DNA of 64,000 bases, taken from contig JANSYQ010000015.1 of the NCBI GenBank assembly GCA_024742305.1, positions 1-64,000 of the forward strand, written 5' to 3'. The notes below the pieces were generated by a model. It was given only the letters and a program-made list of their open reading frames with translations. It was not told the origin of the DNA and searched no databases. Source of the DNA: a bacterium (lineage in GTDB: Bacteria; Bacteroidota; Bacteroidia; Flavobacteriales_D; Crocinitomicaceae). Positions 1 to 8,378 of this stretch are shown in pieces. How positions within the stretch are numbered: the first letter of the stretch is position 1; the number at the start of each line of letters is the position of its first letter. The position numbers and the translations under genes were made by a program.

Positions 1-770
1 CTTCGTTTCCTGTTAAGCCCGTTCCGGTGATCGGTGCCAACTGGAAGCTATCACATGCCGTAACATTGGTCACTGGATCTAATACTGGTGCTGCGGTAAC
101 ATTCACCACGTACGTATCTGAACATCCGTTGGCATCCAAATAAGTTATCGTTGTTGATCCAACCGCAACTCCCGTAACGTTACCAGCATTATCAACTGTG
201 GCAACGCCCGTATTGGAGGAAGTCCAAGGAGTTGTTCCGTCAGGCGTTCCTGTTCCTGTGAGTAAAATGCTTGCTCCCGGACAAACGGATGTCGGTCCTG
301 AAATTGTTGGAGACGGATTGATTGTAATGGTAAACGATTGTTCGACTGTACATGGATTACTGACATCGTTCACGTACATCGTCATCGAAGATGAAATCCA
401 ATCGCCAGCAGCGTATTGTGTCCCTGTTCCACCCGTTCCTGAGTAGTACGCTTCGTTTCCTGTTAAGCCCGTTCCGGTGATCGGTGCCAACTGGAAGCTA
501 TCACATGCCGTAACGTTTGTAACTGGATCTAATACTGGTGCTGCAGAAACATTGACCACGTATGTGTTCGAACATCCATTGGCATCCAAATAAGTTATCG
601 TTGTTGATCCAACTGCCACTCCTGTAACGTTCCCTGCATTATCAACTGTGGCAACGCCCGTATTGGAGGAAGTCCAAGGAGTTGTTCCATCAGGCGTTCC
701 TGTTCCTGTGAGTAAGATGCTTGCTCCCGGACAAACAGATGTAGGTCCAGAAATTGTCGGAGTTGCATTA
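1..770 (-). repeat. Near-identical 450-bp tandem coding repeat
   Basis: Bases 1-320 and 451-770 match at roughly nine of ten positions in exact 450-bp register, which keeps the 150-residue protein repeat in frame. The first 60 bases of both copies are identical. Copies diverge toward the N-terminal side (after about 770), so the array continues beyond the left edge. This is consistent with recent in-frame duplication in an adhesin gene. Confidence 0.9.
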
Positions 771-3121
771 ATTGTTATTGGTTGATTGCTTGAGTTTGGG
801 CACGGTCCTGACGTTGTATACGTCACTGTATACGAACCCGGAGTTGATGCGCTCACATCAATTTGCCCTGTGCTTGCATTTATGGATAAACCAGCAGTAG
901 AGCTAAATGTTCCACCGCTCAGTCCTGTTACTGTTGGAGTTGGATCCGCAGCATCTGAACAGTAGGCAGCTTGTGGATACGTAAATGAAGCATCATCCAA
1001 CGGGTTCACTGTAACAAAAACGGAATCTATTGCGGTACATCCACCACCGACATCTAACTGAATATAGTGCCATCCACTACCTGCAATTGTAGGATCGGGA
1101 TGTGGAGATGTGGCTGCATTATCTGTCCAATAAGTTAATGTTCCCGGATCACTCCCTGCTGTTATCGCTGGTAAAGTGATATCAGCTGTGTTTGGAGCAC
1201 ACACCGGAGCTGGATCCGTAGTCACTAAGTTGGGAGATGGTGTAACGGTCACGGTAACCGGAACACGGAAAGTTCCTGGACAAACGCCCACCCAATAGGT
1301 AGTAGTCGTACCCGGGGTAACGTTATAAGTCAGTTGGTTCGTTTGACCAGCGATAGGTGTTCCACCGTACTGTACGGTGTACCAATTCAAAGTTCCCGAA
1401 TACGAACCTTGCACGGTGACGCTTGGCGCTGCCGTTTGTCCGGCACAAATCGTTACATCGTTAGGGATTAAATCATAGTAAGGTGCGGTGGACAAAGCAT
1501 CTCCGGCTGATCCATTCGTAGCACCGTTCGGTGGAAATTCTGAAAGCTGTGTTGAAGTTGTTGTTCCTGCGTTTCCTGAAACCACAGAAGTCGTCGGGGT
1601 CCCGCTTGAGTATCGAATAATACCTCCAGAACCAGCTCCACCAGGTCCCCCAGCTTCGTTTTGTTGAAACGCATTTACTTGAAGGTTTTGGTTTCCTCCG
1701 TCTCCACCAATAGCATCTATTGCAATGGTTCCTGGAATGGCTGTTGCATTTTCAATATACACGGTTCCGGCTCCTCCACCTCCACCGGCACCATCGTTAC
1801 CGACAAAAGCGTTAAAGCCCAATGGCTGATTCGTTGGATTGGAGTTTTCTCCGGGTCCTCCATTGGCTTCAATAGTTCCACCTCCAGCAACAGTTCCGTA
1901 ATTCACGATGTAGACAATTCCTCCACCGCGACCTCCGTCACCACCTTGGCCTGAGTCCTGATCACCGGCTCCACCCCCTCCTCCGAAGAAGATGCGCCCA
2001 GTATTGTAGGCTAAGGGATGACCTCCCCAACCTCCGGCATTTTTACGACCATCGCCACTCCAAGCAGCATTGTTTGGTCCAGTAACTCCGGCATTTTGGT
2101 TGCTTTGCGACAAAGAGTACCCTCCTTGACCTGCACCACTGGAAGAAGTAATTGTTGCATCCAATGCATACGCTGCGGCATATCCCGGTACTGGGTTTCC
2201 GCGTCCGTTAAATGCACCAGCACCTACTTCGGCGTTCGATCCACCACCACCACCGGCGTTAACATAAGATCCACCGCCACCACCATTAGCGATTCCGGCA
2301 ACTCCATATCTTGAATAAATGGCATCGTATTCTACGTGATAACCGCCAATACTTTCTCCTTTTTCAGAACCTTCAAAGCCTGATGGTGAGCCCAAGAATC
2401 GGTCGCTACCTTGCCCCCCAGTGCTTGCTGCACCTGGAACAAAATCTCCATCGACTTGTCCGCCGCGGAAACCATATCCGGTAGCTGTTATTGTTCCACC
2501 GGTGTTGACTGTTAGCGTTCCATCTACTTCTAAAGCTACGACACCTCCTGTTGTTCCGTTCCAAAGATTGGGAACAATAGCGGCACCGTTGTTTACCGTT
2601 AAGTTGTCAAAACGTGGAATACGAACAATCTGCACTTCGTCGGCGGCTGTATAATTGTAGGTAAGCCCGCAGGTAAGGTTTATAGTGTTTCCTCCTGATG
2701 TACTAAGAACTTCCACACGCTCGTAGCGTCCAGAATTGTTGTATGCAGTGACTTGACCAAAGGTTTCAGGGTTTACTCCAAAACCAAAGTCAAAGTATGA
2801 TTGCGGCCATGTATAGTCTCCCCATCCTGCAACAACAGGAAAGAAGTTCACATCTACCGCAGCACCGTGCATTTGCACGATTAAAATGAGATCGCCTTGT
2901 TGTAGTGGCGTTGCGCCAAAAGCTCCACCAGTCATTGCGTTACTTCCAACTGTCAGGGAAGTGGCTCCTGCATTGGCGTTAACTGTAAGATTGGTGTATG
3001 TATTGAGAACCTCAGATGCTCCTGTAACGGTGTAGCTACCGTCTTTGGCACGTTGTGCTTGGGCATCTGAAATAAAGAAAAATCCTAGTAAAACCAGGAT
3101 ATAACGTAGTATCGTTTTCAT
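1..3121 (-). CDS. Large secreted glycine-rich, Ig-like-repeat protein, 3' end outside window
   Basis: The reading frame is open from an ATG at 3121 to the left edge (1040 codons) with no stop, and I checked the frame near the start, near 2000 and near 451. Residues 1-23 are a signal peptide ending DAQAQ. About residues 250-500 are extremely Gly-rich (GGGGG runs), as in large Bacteroidota surface proteins. After that come Ig-like modules, the last two being near-identical 150-residue units with a BIG2-like core (VTGVAVGSTTITYLDANGCS). The protein is inferred to be a T9SS-exported adhesin or matrix protein; its expected C-terminal sorting domain lies outside the window, so the export route is not shown. 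A TACCTTCG box about 33 nt upstream of the start may be the -7 element. Confidence 0.85.
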   Translation of the reverse strand, partial: MKTILRYILVLLGFFFISDAQAQRAKDGSYTVTGASEVLNTYTNLTVNANAGATSLTVGSNAMTGGAFGATPLQQGDLILIVQMHGAAVDVNFFPVVAGWGDYTWPQSYFDFGFGVNPETFGQVTAYNNSGRYERVEVLSTSGGNTINLTCGLTYNYTAADEVQIVRIPRFDNLTVNNGAAIVPNLWNGTTGGVVALEVDGTLTVNTGGTITATGYGFRGGQVDGDFVPGAASTGGQGSDRFLGSPSGFEGSEKGESIGGYHVEYDAIYSRYGVAGIANGGGGGSYVNAGGGGGSNAEVGAGAFNGRGNPVPGYAAAYALDATITSSSGAGQGGYSLSQSNQNAGVTGPNNAAWSGDGRKNAGGWGGHPLAYNTGRIFFGGGGGAGDQDSGQGGDGGRGGGIVYIVNYGTVAGGGTIEANGGPGENSNPTNQPLGFNAFVGNDGAGGGGGAGTVYIENATAIPGTIAIDAIGGDGGNQNLQVNAFQQNEAGGPGGAGSGGIIRYSSGTPTTSVVSGNAGTTTSTQLSEFPPNGATNGSAGDALSTAPYYDLIPNDVTICAGQTAAPSVTVQGSYSGTLNWYTVQYGGTPIAGQTNQLTYNVTPGTTTTYWVGVCPGTFRVPVTVTVTPSPNLVTTDPAPVCAPNTADITLPAITAGSDPGTLTYWTDNAATSPHPDPTIAGSGWHYIQLDVGGGCTAIDSVFVTVNPLDDASFTYPQAAYCSDAADPTPTVTGLSGGTFSSTAGLSINASTGQIDVSASTPGSYTVTYTTSGPCPNSSNQPITINATPTISGPTSVCPGASILLTGTGTPDGTTPWTSSNTGVATVDNAGNVTGVAVGSTTITYLDANGCSNTYVVNVSAAPVLDPVTNVTACDSFQLAPITGTGLTGNEAYYSGTGGTGTQYAAGDWISSSMTMYVNDVSNPCTVEQSFTITINPSPTISGPTSVCPGASILLTGTGTPDGTTPWTSSNTGVATVDNAGNVTGVAVGSTTITYLDANGCSDTYVVNVTAAPVLDPVTNVTACDSFQLAPITGTGLTGNE

Positions 3122-3178
3122 AGTCTCAGTTTGGTCTGCTTGGTACTAAGACGAAGGTACTTAAAAAATGGTTTGCTT

Positions 3179-3664
3179 TTACGGCAAGTCAATCATCAGC
3201 TTTCCAAGGATTTGGCTCACAGCTGGGCATATTTCCGCATTTTTCAGCGTCAGGTCCATGATTTGAATCATTCGCTTGCGATCGGTGTGAGGATATTCTC
3301 GACAGGCTTGGGGTCGGATATCGTAAATAAAGCAGGTATTATCCGGTTGGAGGAAGGTACATGGTGCGGATTGAAGCACCCAGTCTTCTTCTTCATCTTT
3401 TCGAAGATAGGTATTCTCAAATGCCTCAGGGCTCATTTTCAACTTCTTAGAAATTCGTTGAATATCGACATCTCTAAAGATCGGACTCGTGGTTTTGCAA
3501 CAATTGGCACATTTCAGACAATCAATTTCCTCAAAGGCTTTTTCGTGTTGATCATGAATTACTTGATCGAGGTTTTTCGGTCGTTTCTTTTTGATTTTAC
3601 GAATATACTTGGACCGCTCTGCCTTGTTTTTCAGATGTTCGTCTAGCAAGTGTTGGTACTCCAT
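3179..3664 (-). CDS. YkgJ family cysteine-cluster protein
   Basis: This 161-residue protein has the YkgJ/UPF0153 pattern: C49-x2-C52-x2-C55-C56 followed by C102, C111, C121 and C146 in the contexts CTFL..., CFIYDIRPQACREYP and EICP. The family is predicted to bind a metal, probably zinc or Fe-S; its biochemical role is unknown. The N-terminal 45 residues are basic and helical. I start at the ATG at 3664 rather than the TTG at 3682. A terminator hairpin lies between it and the upstream gene, so it is probably transcribed alone. Confidence 0.85.
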   Translation of the reverse strand: MEYQHLLDEHLKNKAERSKYIRKIKKKRPKNLDQVIHDQHEKAFEEIDCLKCANCCKTTSPIFRDVDIQRISKKLKMSPEAFENTYLRKDEEEDWVLQSAPCTFLQPDNTCFIYDIRPQACREYPHTDRKRMIQIMDLTLKNAEICPAVSQILGKLMIDLP

Positions 3665-3700
3665 AAATTCGAAGGTATTCAATTTTGAGCATAAAAAAAA

Positions 3701-3722
3701 CCGTGTTCGGAAAGGAACACGG
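3701..3722 (-). terminator. Intrinsic terminator after the 3748-4413 lipoprotein gene
   Basis: CCGTGTTC (3701-3708) pairs perfectly with GAACACGG (3715-3722) around a 6-nt loop. On the minus strand it is followed by eight T residues (plus-strand A tract 3693-3700). Confidence 0.85.
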
Positions 3723-3747
3723 CTCCGTATTTAGGTAAGTTCTCTTC

Positions 3748-4413
3748 TTAAATCGCCCCTAGCAATTTCAACAAGAAGTAAATAATGAGTACCAAGACTA
3801 CTACTGACAAAATCCAACCGATGGTCCCTCCAATGAAAGATAACAAGGCTAGGATCACGCACACAAGTAGAACGATCAGAATGATGTTTACTAAATCACT
3901 ATTTCCACCTCTAGCCGCAGCTCGCGCCTTTTTCTTCGCTTGCTTTTTCGTCATTTTTTCTTGAGACGAAGTTCGATTATCGCTTGATTGAAAATCTTCT
4001 TGAATTTGTGAATCTGCCATTGGCGCTCGTCCTTCGTCGCTCGGCAAACCAGCCTCTGAACTTCTCAAAATTGGCTTCGATGCTGGCTCAGCTCGATCTT
4101 CTCTAACAATGATATTACTTTGTATATCTTCTGCAGGAACGAAGCGATCACGTGTATTATCTTCCGTGTGGCTTGAGTAGTTCTCCGCTTTCTTTGTCTT
4201 TGTAGACGATGATTTCACATCTTCAAATGCTATTCCTTCCTCTTCTTTTTCTGACTTGGAAGACTTCATGTTCCCCTTGCGGTTTATGTGAAATCCTTTG
4301 TTGTACTTTCTTTTTGAAATCAAGCGGTTGTTCACCACATTGTTGTTCGTCCCACAAGATGCAAATATGATCGACAATACGATCAGCAGGTTCAATCCGA
4401 GTAACTTTTTCAT
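3748..4413 (-). CDS. Lipoprotein with disordered middle and C-terminal membrane segments
   Basis: No family was recognised. The 221-residue product starts with a lipoprotein-like signal (MKKLLGLNLLIVLSIIFASC, Cys20). About residues 25-165 are Lys/Ser/Glu-rich and predicted disordered, ending in a basic KKKARAAARGG patch. Two hydrophobic helices fill residues 172-221. A lipidated N-terminus plus C-terminal transmembrane helices is an unusual topology; the N-terminus may simply be a membrane anchor. It is the only gene between folD and the terminator at 3701-3722. Confidence 0.7.
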   Translation of the reverse strand: MKKLLGLNLLIVLSIIFASCGTNNNVVNNRLISKRKYNKGFHINRKGNMKSSKSEKEEEGIAFEDVKSSSTKTKKAENYSSHTEDNTRDRFVPAEDIQSNIIVREDRAEPASKPILRSSEAGLPSDEGRAPMADSQIQEDFQSSDNRTSSQEKMTKKQAKKKARAAARGGNSDLVNIILIVLLVCVILALLSFIGGTIGWILSVVVLVLIIYFLLKLLGAI

Positions 4414-4479
4414 TTTTGTTTATTTAGTTGGTGTTTGGTTGCTATGACAATAAAAATAGGTTTAATCCCTACTTCATTG

Positions 4480-5358
4480 CTACTTATTATTTAAATCCAT
4501 TGCGCGAAGCGTGTTAATCATCAACGAAGCAATAGTCATTGGGCCGACGCCCCCCGGAACTGGAGTAATGTAGGAACATTTAGGAGCTACTTCGTCAAAT
4601 TTCACATCTCCCTTTAGCGCCCATCCGCGTTTTTTCGATGCATCCGGTACGCGTGTCGTTCCAACATCTACGATCACAGCTCCTTCTTTTACCATGTCTG
4701 CCGTTACAAACTCTGGGCGCCCAATGGCTGCAATGATGATATCTGCTTGCTTCACTACTTCCGGTAAATCCTTGGTTCTGCTGTGCGTGAGCGTAACGGT
4801 ACAGTTTCCTGGATTGCTATTGCGACTCAACATGATGGAGAGCGGTGTTCCAACAATGTTACTTCTGCCGATAATGACACAGTTTTTACCTGAAGTTTCG
4901 ATGTTATTTCTTTTCAAAAGTTCCATAATTCCCGCAGGAGTTGCTGGCAAGAAACCGGGTAAGGAAAGCACCATGTTTCCAAGGTTCATTGGATGAAAGC
5001 CATCCACATCCTTCTTGGGATCGATTGCTTCCGTCACTTTTAATTCATCGATGTGATCAGGTAAAGGAAGTTGTACGATGAATCCGTCAATCTCGGGATC
5101 GTTGTTCAATTCATCTACTTTGTGCAGCAACTCTTCTTCCGTAACATCTGATTCATAACGAATTAGCGAGCTTTCGAAGCCAATTTCGTCACATGCTTTC
5201 ACTTTGGCATTCACGTAGGTCAAAGAACCTCCATCGCTTCCTACCAGCACTGCCGCCAAATGTGGTATTTTCTTACCGTTTGACTTTCTTTCTTCTACTG
5301 CTTTTTTGAGTTCGGCGCGAATTGCTTCTGCCGTCGCTTTGCCATCGAGGAGTTGCAT
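4480..5358 (-). CDS. folD: Bifunctional methylenetetrahydrofolate dehydrogenase / methenyltetrahydrofolate cyclohydrolase
   Basis: FolD interconverts 5,10-methylene-, 5,10-methenyl- and 10-formyl-tetrahydrofolate in cytosolic one-carbon metabolism. The 292-residue length is standard. Visible signatures are YVNAKVKAC with catalytic Lys54, [20 protein letters not shown], the nucleotide-binding [11 protein letters not shown] and the C-terminal [11 protein letters not shown]. The ATG at 5358 is preferred to a GTG at 5412, because a TATCTTTG promoter box at 5380-5387 lies between them and would leave the longer start untranscribed. Confidence 0.96.
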   Translation of the reverse strand: MQLLDGKATAEAIRAELKKAVEERKSNGKKIPHLAAVLVGSDGGSLTYVNAKVKACDEIGFESSLIRYESDVTEEELLHKVDELNNDPEIDGFIVQLPLPDHIDELKVTEAIDPKKDVDGFHPMNLGNMVLSLPGFLPATPAGIMELLKRNNIETSGKNCVIIGRSNIVGTPLSIMLSRNSNPGNCTVTLTHSRTKDLPEVVKQADIIIAAIGRPEFVTADMVKEGAVIVDVGTTRVPDASKKRGWALKGDVKFDEVAPKCSYITPVPGGVGPMTIASLMINTLRAMDLNNK

Positions 5359-5379
5359 GTTGATGAAGTTTGTTTTCTC

Positions 5380-5387
5380 CAAAGATA
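5380..5387 (-). promoter_or_regulatory. Bacteroidota -7 box for folD
   Basis: Minus-strand TATCTTTG matches the TAnnTTTG consensus and ends 21 nt before the folD ATG. Confidence 0.6.
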
Positions 5388-5447
5388 GAAGAACCTTTGT
5401 TTTTTGAGTCACATTTCTAGAAGGAATTCATCTTCCATGAAATGCCT

Positions 5448-5455
5448 TATATTTG
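5448..5455 (+). promoter_or_regulatory. -7 box for the 5471 outer-membrane protein gene
   Basis: TATATTTG matches TAnnTTTG and lies 15 nt before the ATG at 5471. Confidence 0.55.
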
Positions 5456-5470
5456 AATTAAAATTACCGT

Positions 5471-6037
5471 ATGAAACGATTTCTGTTTGTCATTTGCATC
5501 CTTTTTTCCCTTTCATCTAATGCTCAGAGCACTGAGGGTACTGAACTTGGTTTGGAGGGAACTTTCCACGTTTCAAATCTAGGAGGCTCGTTTGGCGTTG
5601 GCGTAAAATACGGATGGAAGTTTGGTGAATATTTTATTGCTGGACCTTCTGCACGTTACCAGCGATCATGGTTTCAAGTTGGAACGAATACCAATTCACC
5701 CACCACAACTGGATTTAACGTTTTTGGTGGCGGTGGCTTTATTCATGCTCGTTTTTTCAACGCTCTTTTTGCTGGAGCAGAAGCAGAATTATTGCATTCT
5801 CCACTTGCGGGTAATTTTGTCGTTACGGGAAGTAGTAATTGGGCTCCATCTTTGCTGCTTGGTGGAGGATTCTCCATGGAATTCAACGAGAAATGGCGAT
5901 TGAATTTGGGTATTTTCTACGATGCCATTGACCATCCGAACTCACCGTTGAGAACGCAATATTTCATGCGCAATTCTTTGGGTGCCTTGCTTCCGGTGAT
6001 TTATCGAATCAACTTTTTCTTCCCGATTGGCGAATAA
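5471..6037 (+). CDS. Secreted outer-membrane beta-barrel-like protein
   Basis: The 188-residue product has a clear signal peptide (MKRFLFVICILFSLSSNAQ). The mature part is rich in Gly and aromatic residues in alternating patterns (for example GVGVKYGWKFGEYFIAGPSARY), typical of small 8-stranded barrels of the OmpW or OmpX size class. It ends in a hydrophobic strand (INFFFPIGE). No specific family was recognised. It is divergent from folD and convergent with the FKBP genes across a shared terminator. Confidence 0.75.
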   Translation: MKRFLFVICILFSLSSNAQSTEGTELGLEGTFHVSNLGGSFGVGVKYGWKFGEYFIAGPSARYQRSWFQVGTNTNSPTTTGFNVFGGGGFIHARFFNALFAGAEAELLHSPLAGNFVVTGSSNWAPSLLLGGGFSMEFNEKWRLNLGIFYDAIDHPNSPLRTQYFMRNSLGALLPVIYRINFFFPIGE

Positions 6038-6041
6038 AAAA

Positions 6042-6065
6042 AGCCATCCGGTTTCCCGAATGGCT
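6042..6065. terminator. Bidirectional terminator
   Basis: AGCCATCCGG (6042-6051) and CCGAATGGCT (6056-6065) form a 10-bp stem with one mismatch and a TTTC loop. An A7 tract lies on the left side, giving U7 for minus-strand transcripts. It sits between two convergent genes. Confidence 0.75.
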
Positions 6066-6087
6066 CTCATTTACTATTTCTAGTCAG

Positions 6088-7053
6088 TTATTGAATCTCG
6101 AGTAATTCTACTTCGAAGATTAATGCTTCATACGGCTCAATGGGTCCACCTGGTTGTGGAGTAGCCCCATACGCCAATTCCTGAGGAATGTACAGCTTGT
6201 ACTTCGCTCCTTTTGGCATCAATTGCAAGGCTTCTGTCCACCCTTTGATCACTTGATTCACTCCAAATGTAGCTGGCTCCCCACGATCTACAGAGCTATC
6301 AAAGACAGCTCCATCAATGGTAGTACCGTGATAGTGTACCGTAACTCGTGAAGTTGCACTTGGTTTCGGTCCCGAGCCTGCTTTCAGTACCTCGTACTGC
6401 AATCCGCTTTCGGTAACTTTCACGCCGGGCTTCTTTGCGTTTTCAGCTAAGAATTTTTCTCCAGCTTCTTTGTTTCCTTTGTAAAGTTCGGCGTCTTTTT
6501 CCGCTTTCGCTGCTTGAAGTCTATCCGCTTCTGCATTAATACTTTCTTTCATTCCTTGGAAAGCGTCATCAGACACACGACTTGCTTTTTCGTTTACGCC
6601 ATCAATGAAACCTGCTTCCAACTTGTCCAAATTGATGAACGTTGTTGGTCCCAATGGAACAAAGTTCTTGTAGGTCTCATGTGCTGTGAAAATACCTACC
6701 GCTTTGCATCCTTTATCGGCAGCAGAAGCATCAAATGTAGATCCATCTCTAGATCCTCCCATCATCGTTTTTATGTATTCCATTTGTTCCATCATCTCGT
6801 CCTGAGAAAGATCACGGAATCCGGATTTGAATCCTTCGATAATGTACTTTTTGTTCTGAAGAAACTGCGCTTTGTTTGGATTCTGAGGATTGGTAATGTT
6901 CTTTGAAGCTTGATAACCAAAGTAGTACGACCACTTATCCTTGTCCGATTTCAATTCAATCGGTTTGTCCTCTTGTTTCTTTTCGTCTTCTTTTTCGTCG
7001 CTGCACGCCACCAATGTGAATGCCAACAACGCCATCATAAATAGATACTTCAT
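6088..7053 (-). CDS. FKBP-type peptidyl-prolyl isomerase lipoprotein
   Basis: This predicted periplasmic prolyl isomerase and chaperone has 321 residues. The lipobox LVACS puts the lipidated Cys at residue 17. A helical FkpA-like N-terminal region spans about residues 35-205, and the C-terminal FKBP domain (about 210-321) includes VTVHYHGTTIDGAVFDSS, FGVNQVIKGWTEALQLMPKG and the ending IFEVELLEIQ. Its start codon shares one base with the stop of the upstream FKBP gene (TAATG), so the two are coupled. The two FKBP domains are nearly identical, which points to tandem duplication. Confidence 0.93.
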   Translation of the reverse strand: MKYLFMMALLAFTLVACSDEKEDEKKQEDKPIELKSDKDKWSYYFGYQASKNITNPQNPNKAQFLQNKKYIIEGFKSGFRDLSQDEMMEQMEYIKTMMGGSRDGSTFDASAADKGCKAVGIFTAHETYKNFVPLGPTTFINLDKLEAGFIDGVNEKASRVSDDAFQGMKESINAEADRLQAAKAEKDAELYKGNKEAGEKFLAENAKKPGVKVTESGLQYEVLKAGSGPKPSATSRVTVHYHGTTIDGAVFDSSVDRGEPATFGVNQVIKGWTEALQLMPKGAKYKLYIPQELAYGATPQPGGPIEPYEALIFEVELLEIQ

Positions 7054-7652
7054 TAATTCATTTCTAAAAGTTCAACATCGAAAATCAACGCCATGTGCGG
7101 CTCGATTGGTCCACCCGGATGTGGAGACGCTCCGTAAGCCAAATCTTCAGGAATATAAAGACGGTATTTCGCTCCTTTTGGCATTAGTTGCAAGGCTTCG
7201 GTCCAACCTTTAATTACCTGGTTTACGCCGAATGTAGCCGGTTCTCCTCGTTTCACTGAGCTATCGAAAACAGTACCGTCAATTAACGTTCCGTGGTAGT
7301 GCACCGTCACCTGAGAAGTCGGTCCCGGCTTTTCACCTTCACCTTCCTCAATTACTTCGTACTGCAATCCGCTTTCTGTAACCGTAACGCCTTCTTTCTT
7401 GGCATTTTCAGCAAGAAATGCTTCTCCTTCCTCTTTATTTTTTCCAAACTTCTGCTCGGTGATTCCAGCCAAATACTTTTGAATAATTGCGTTGGCGGCG
7501 TCCGGCGTGTATTTCATTTCTTTTCCTTGGAATGCGTCGCTAATTGCTTGCGCAATGATCTCCGGAGATAATTCCTGCAGGTTTTGTTGCAAAAGGCTTC
7601 CTCCTAAACTCATTCCTACGCAGTAACTTACTGCTTCTAATTCTTGTGACAT
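7053..7652 (-). CDS. FKBP-type peptidyl-prolyl isomerase without signal peptide
   Basis: The 199-residue protein has a short helical N-terminal region (about 1-85) and a full FKBP domain (about 90-199) with HYHGTLIDGTVFDSSV and LQLMPKGAKYRLYIP. No signal peptide or lipobox is visible, so it is probably cytosolic while its downstream paralogue is an exported lipoprotein. It is the first gene of the pair. The start is supported by a TATCTTTG box 17 nt upstream and an A-rich leader. Confidence 0.92.
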   Translation of the reverse strand: MSQELEAVSYCVGMSLGGSLLQQNLQELSPEIIAQAISDAFQGKEMKYTPDAANAIIQKYLAGITEQKFGKNKEEGEAFLAENAKKEGVTVTESGLQYEVIEEGEGEKPGPTSQVTVHYHGTLIDGTVFDSSVKRGEPATFGVNQVIKGWTEALQLMPKGAKYRLYIPEDLAYGASPHPGGPIEPHMALIFDVELLEMN

Positions 7653-7669
7653 TTAGTGTTTTTTTTTTA

Positions 7670-7677
7670 CAAAGATA
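7670..7677 (-). promoter_or_regulatory. -7 box for the FKBP gene pair
   Basis: Minus-strand TATCTTTG is followed by a run of A residues and the ATG at 7652. Confidence 0.6.
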
Positions 7678-7683
7678 GCTTTT

Positions 7684-7719
7684 GAATTATGAATTAGGAG
7701 TTATGAATTATGAATTAGG
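7684..7719. repeat. Degenerate GAATTATGAATTAGG tandem repeat
   Basis: Two imperfect copies of a GAATTATGAATTAGG-like unit lie head to tail in the gap 7653-7874. A related degenerate stretch occurs at about 18254-18297. The rest of this gap holds an imperfect inverted repeat (about 7795-7822) and no gene. Confidence 0.5.
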
Positions 7720-7874
7720 CGCTGAATAGTATGGTTGGAGGCTTTGGAGTTTTGAGTTGTTCATTTGTGAATTAACAATAACGGTCTTCGAGCGTTGCTT
7801 TCGCGAAGCTTGGGCAAAGCAAAGCCTAGTCGAGAATTGAGTTATGAATTCATGAGTTTCATTATTTTGGTCGG

Positions 7875-8378
7875 ATGAAGTTGGTGACTATTCTCGTTGT
7901 TTTGTTGGGTCTTGTTGTGAGCTGCGGGGAGAACGATAAAATGAAGTCTGAAAAGGATGCGGGTGCAATTCACCAAGTAATTCAGGATTCGACCAAAATT
8001 GAAGGCTATCAGCCGGAGCACCCGATTCGGTTTCCTCATGCGGTTCATGCCGAAATTGATTGCAAATACTGTCACTACACAGGGAATGAGTCGAAAACAG
8101 CAAGTATTCCCTCTATAAACGTGTGCATGAACTGCCACCGAACTAGAGATGCAGAAACCGTAGAAACAATTGAAGAATTGTATCGGTCCTATGATTCTGC
8201 GCTCCTTGATAATGATGAATTAAGTAAACGCAAGCAAATTCAGTGGAAGAAAGTGGAAGAATTACCTGATTCTGTATTCTATAATCATGAAAGCAAGTAT
8301 TTTAGTGAGTATCACGAAAGACTTTTGAATTACAAAAGCAATGGATCATCAAGACAGTGCAGCGATTGTCATTACTAA
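7875..8378 (+). CDS. Triheme c-type cytochrome lipoprotein, ActA-like
   Basis: The 167-residue lipoprotein (LVVSCG, Cys17) has three haem-attachment motifs: C63KYCH, C84MNCH and C162SDCH. The stretch from FPHAVHAEIDCKYCHYTG through SINVCMNCH, followed by QIQWKKVEELPDSVFYNH, resembles the start of the pentahaem ActA subunit of alternative complex III. No other complex III or oxidase gene is in the window, and the protein is far shorter than ActA. It is probably a periplasm-facing electron-transfer lipoprotein; the partner is unknown. Its 3' end overlaps the convergent metZ by 4 bp. Confidence 0.8.
   Translation: MKLVTILVVLLGLVVSCGENDKMKSEKDAGAIHQVIQDSTKIEGYQPEHPIRFPHAVHAEIDCKYCHYTGNESKTASIPSINVCMNCHRTRDAETVETIEELYRSYDSALLDNDELSKRKQIQWKKVEELPDSVFYNHESKYFSEYHERLLNYKSNGSSRQCSDCHY

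Noticed and set aside
1-900. Repeated DNA as a CRISPR array or insertion sequence
   Set aside because: The repeats are 450 bp, in frame and coding for Ig-like modules; there are no short spacers, terminal inverted repeats or transposase.
1661-2314. Plus-strand ORFs of 97 and 98 codons in the adhesin region
   Set aside because: They are shadows of the Gly-rich GGN codon stretch; the minus-strand frame is continuous through it.
3131-3646. 171-codon plus-strand ORF opposite the YkgJ gene
   Set aside because: The opposite strand encodes a conserved eight-cysteine family protein, whereas this ORF has no recognisable domain.
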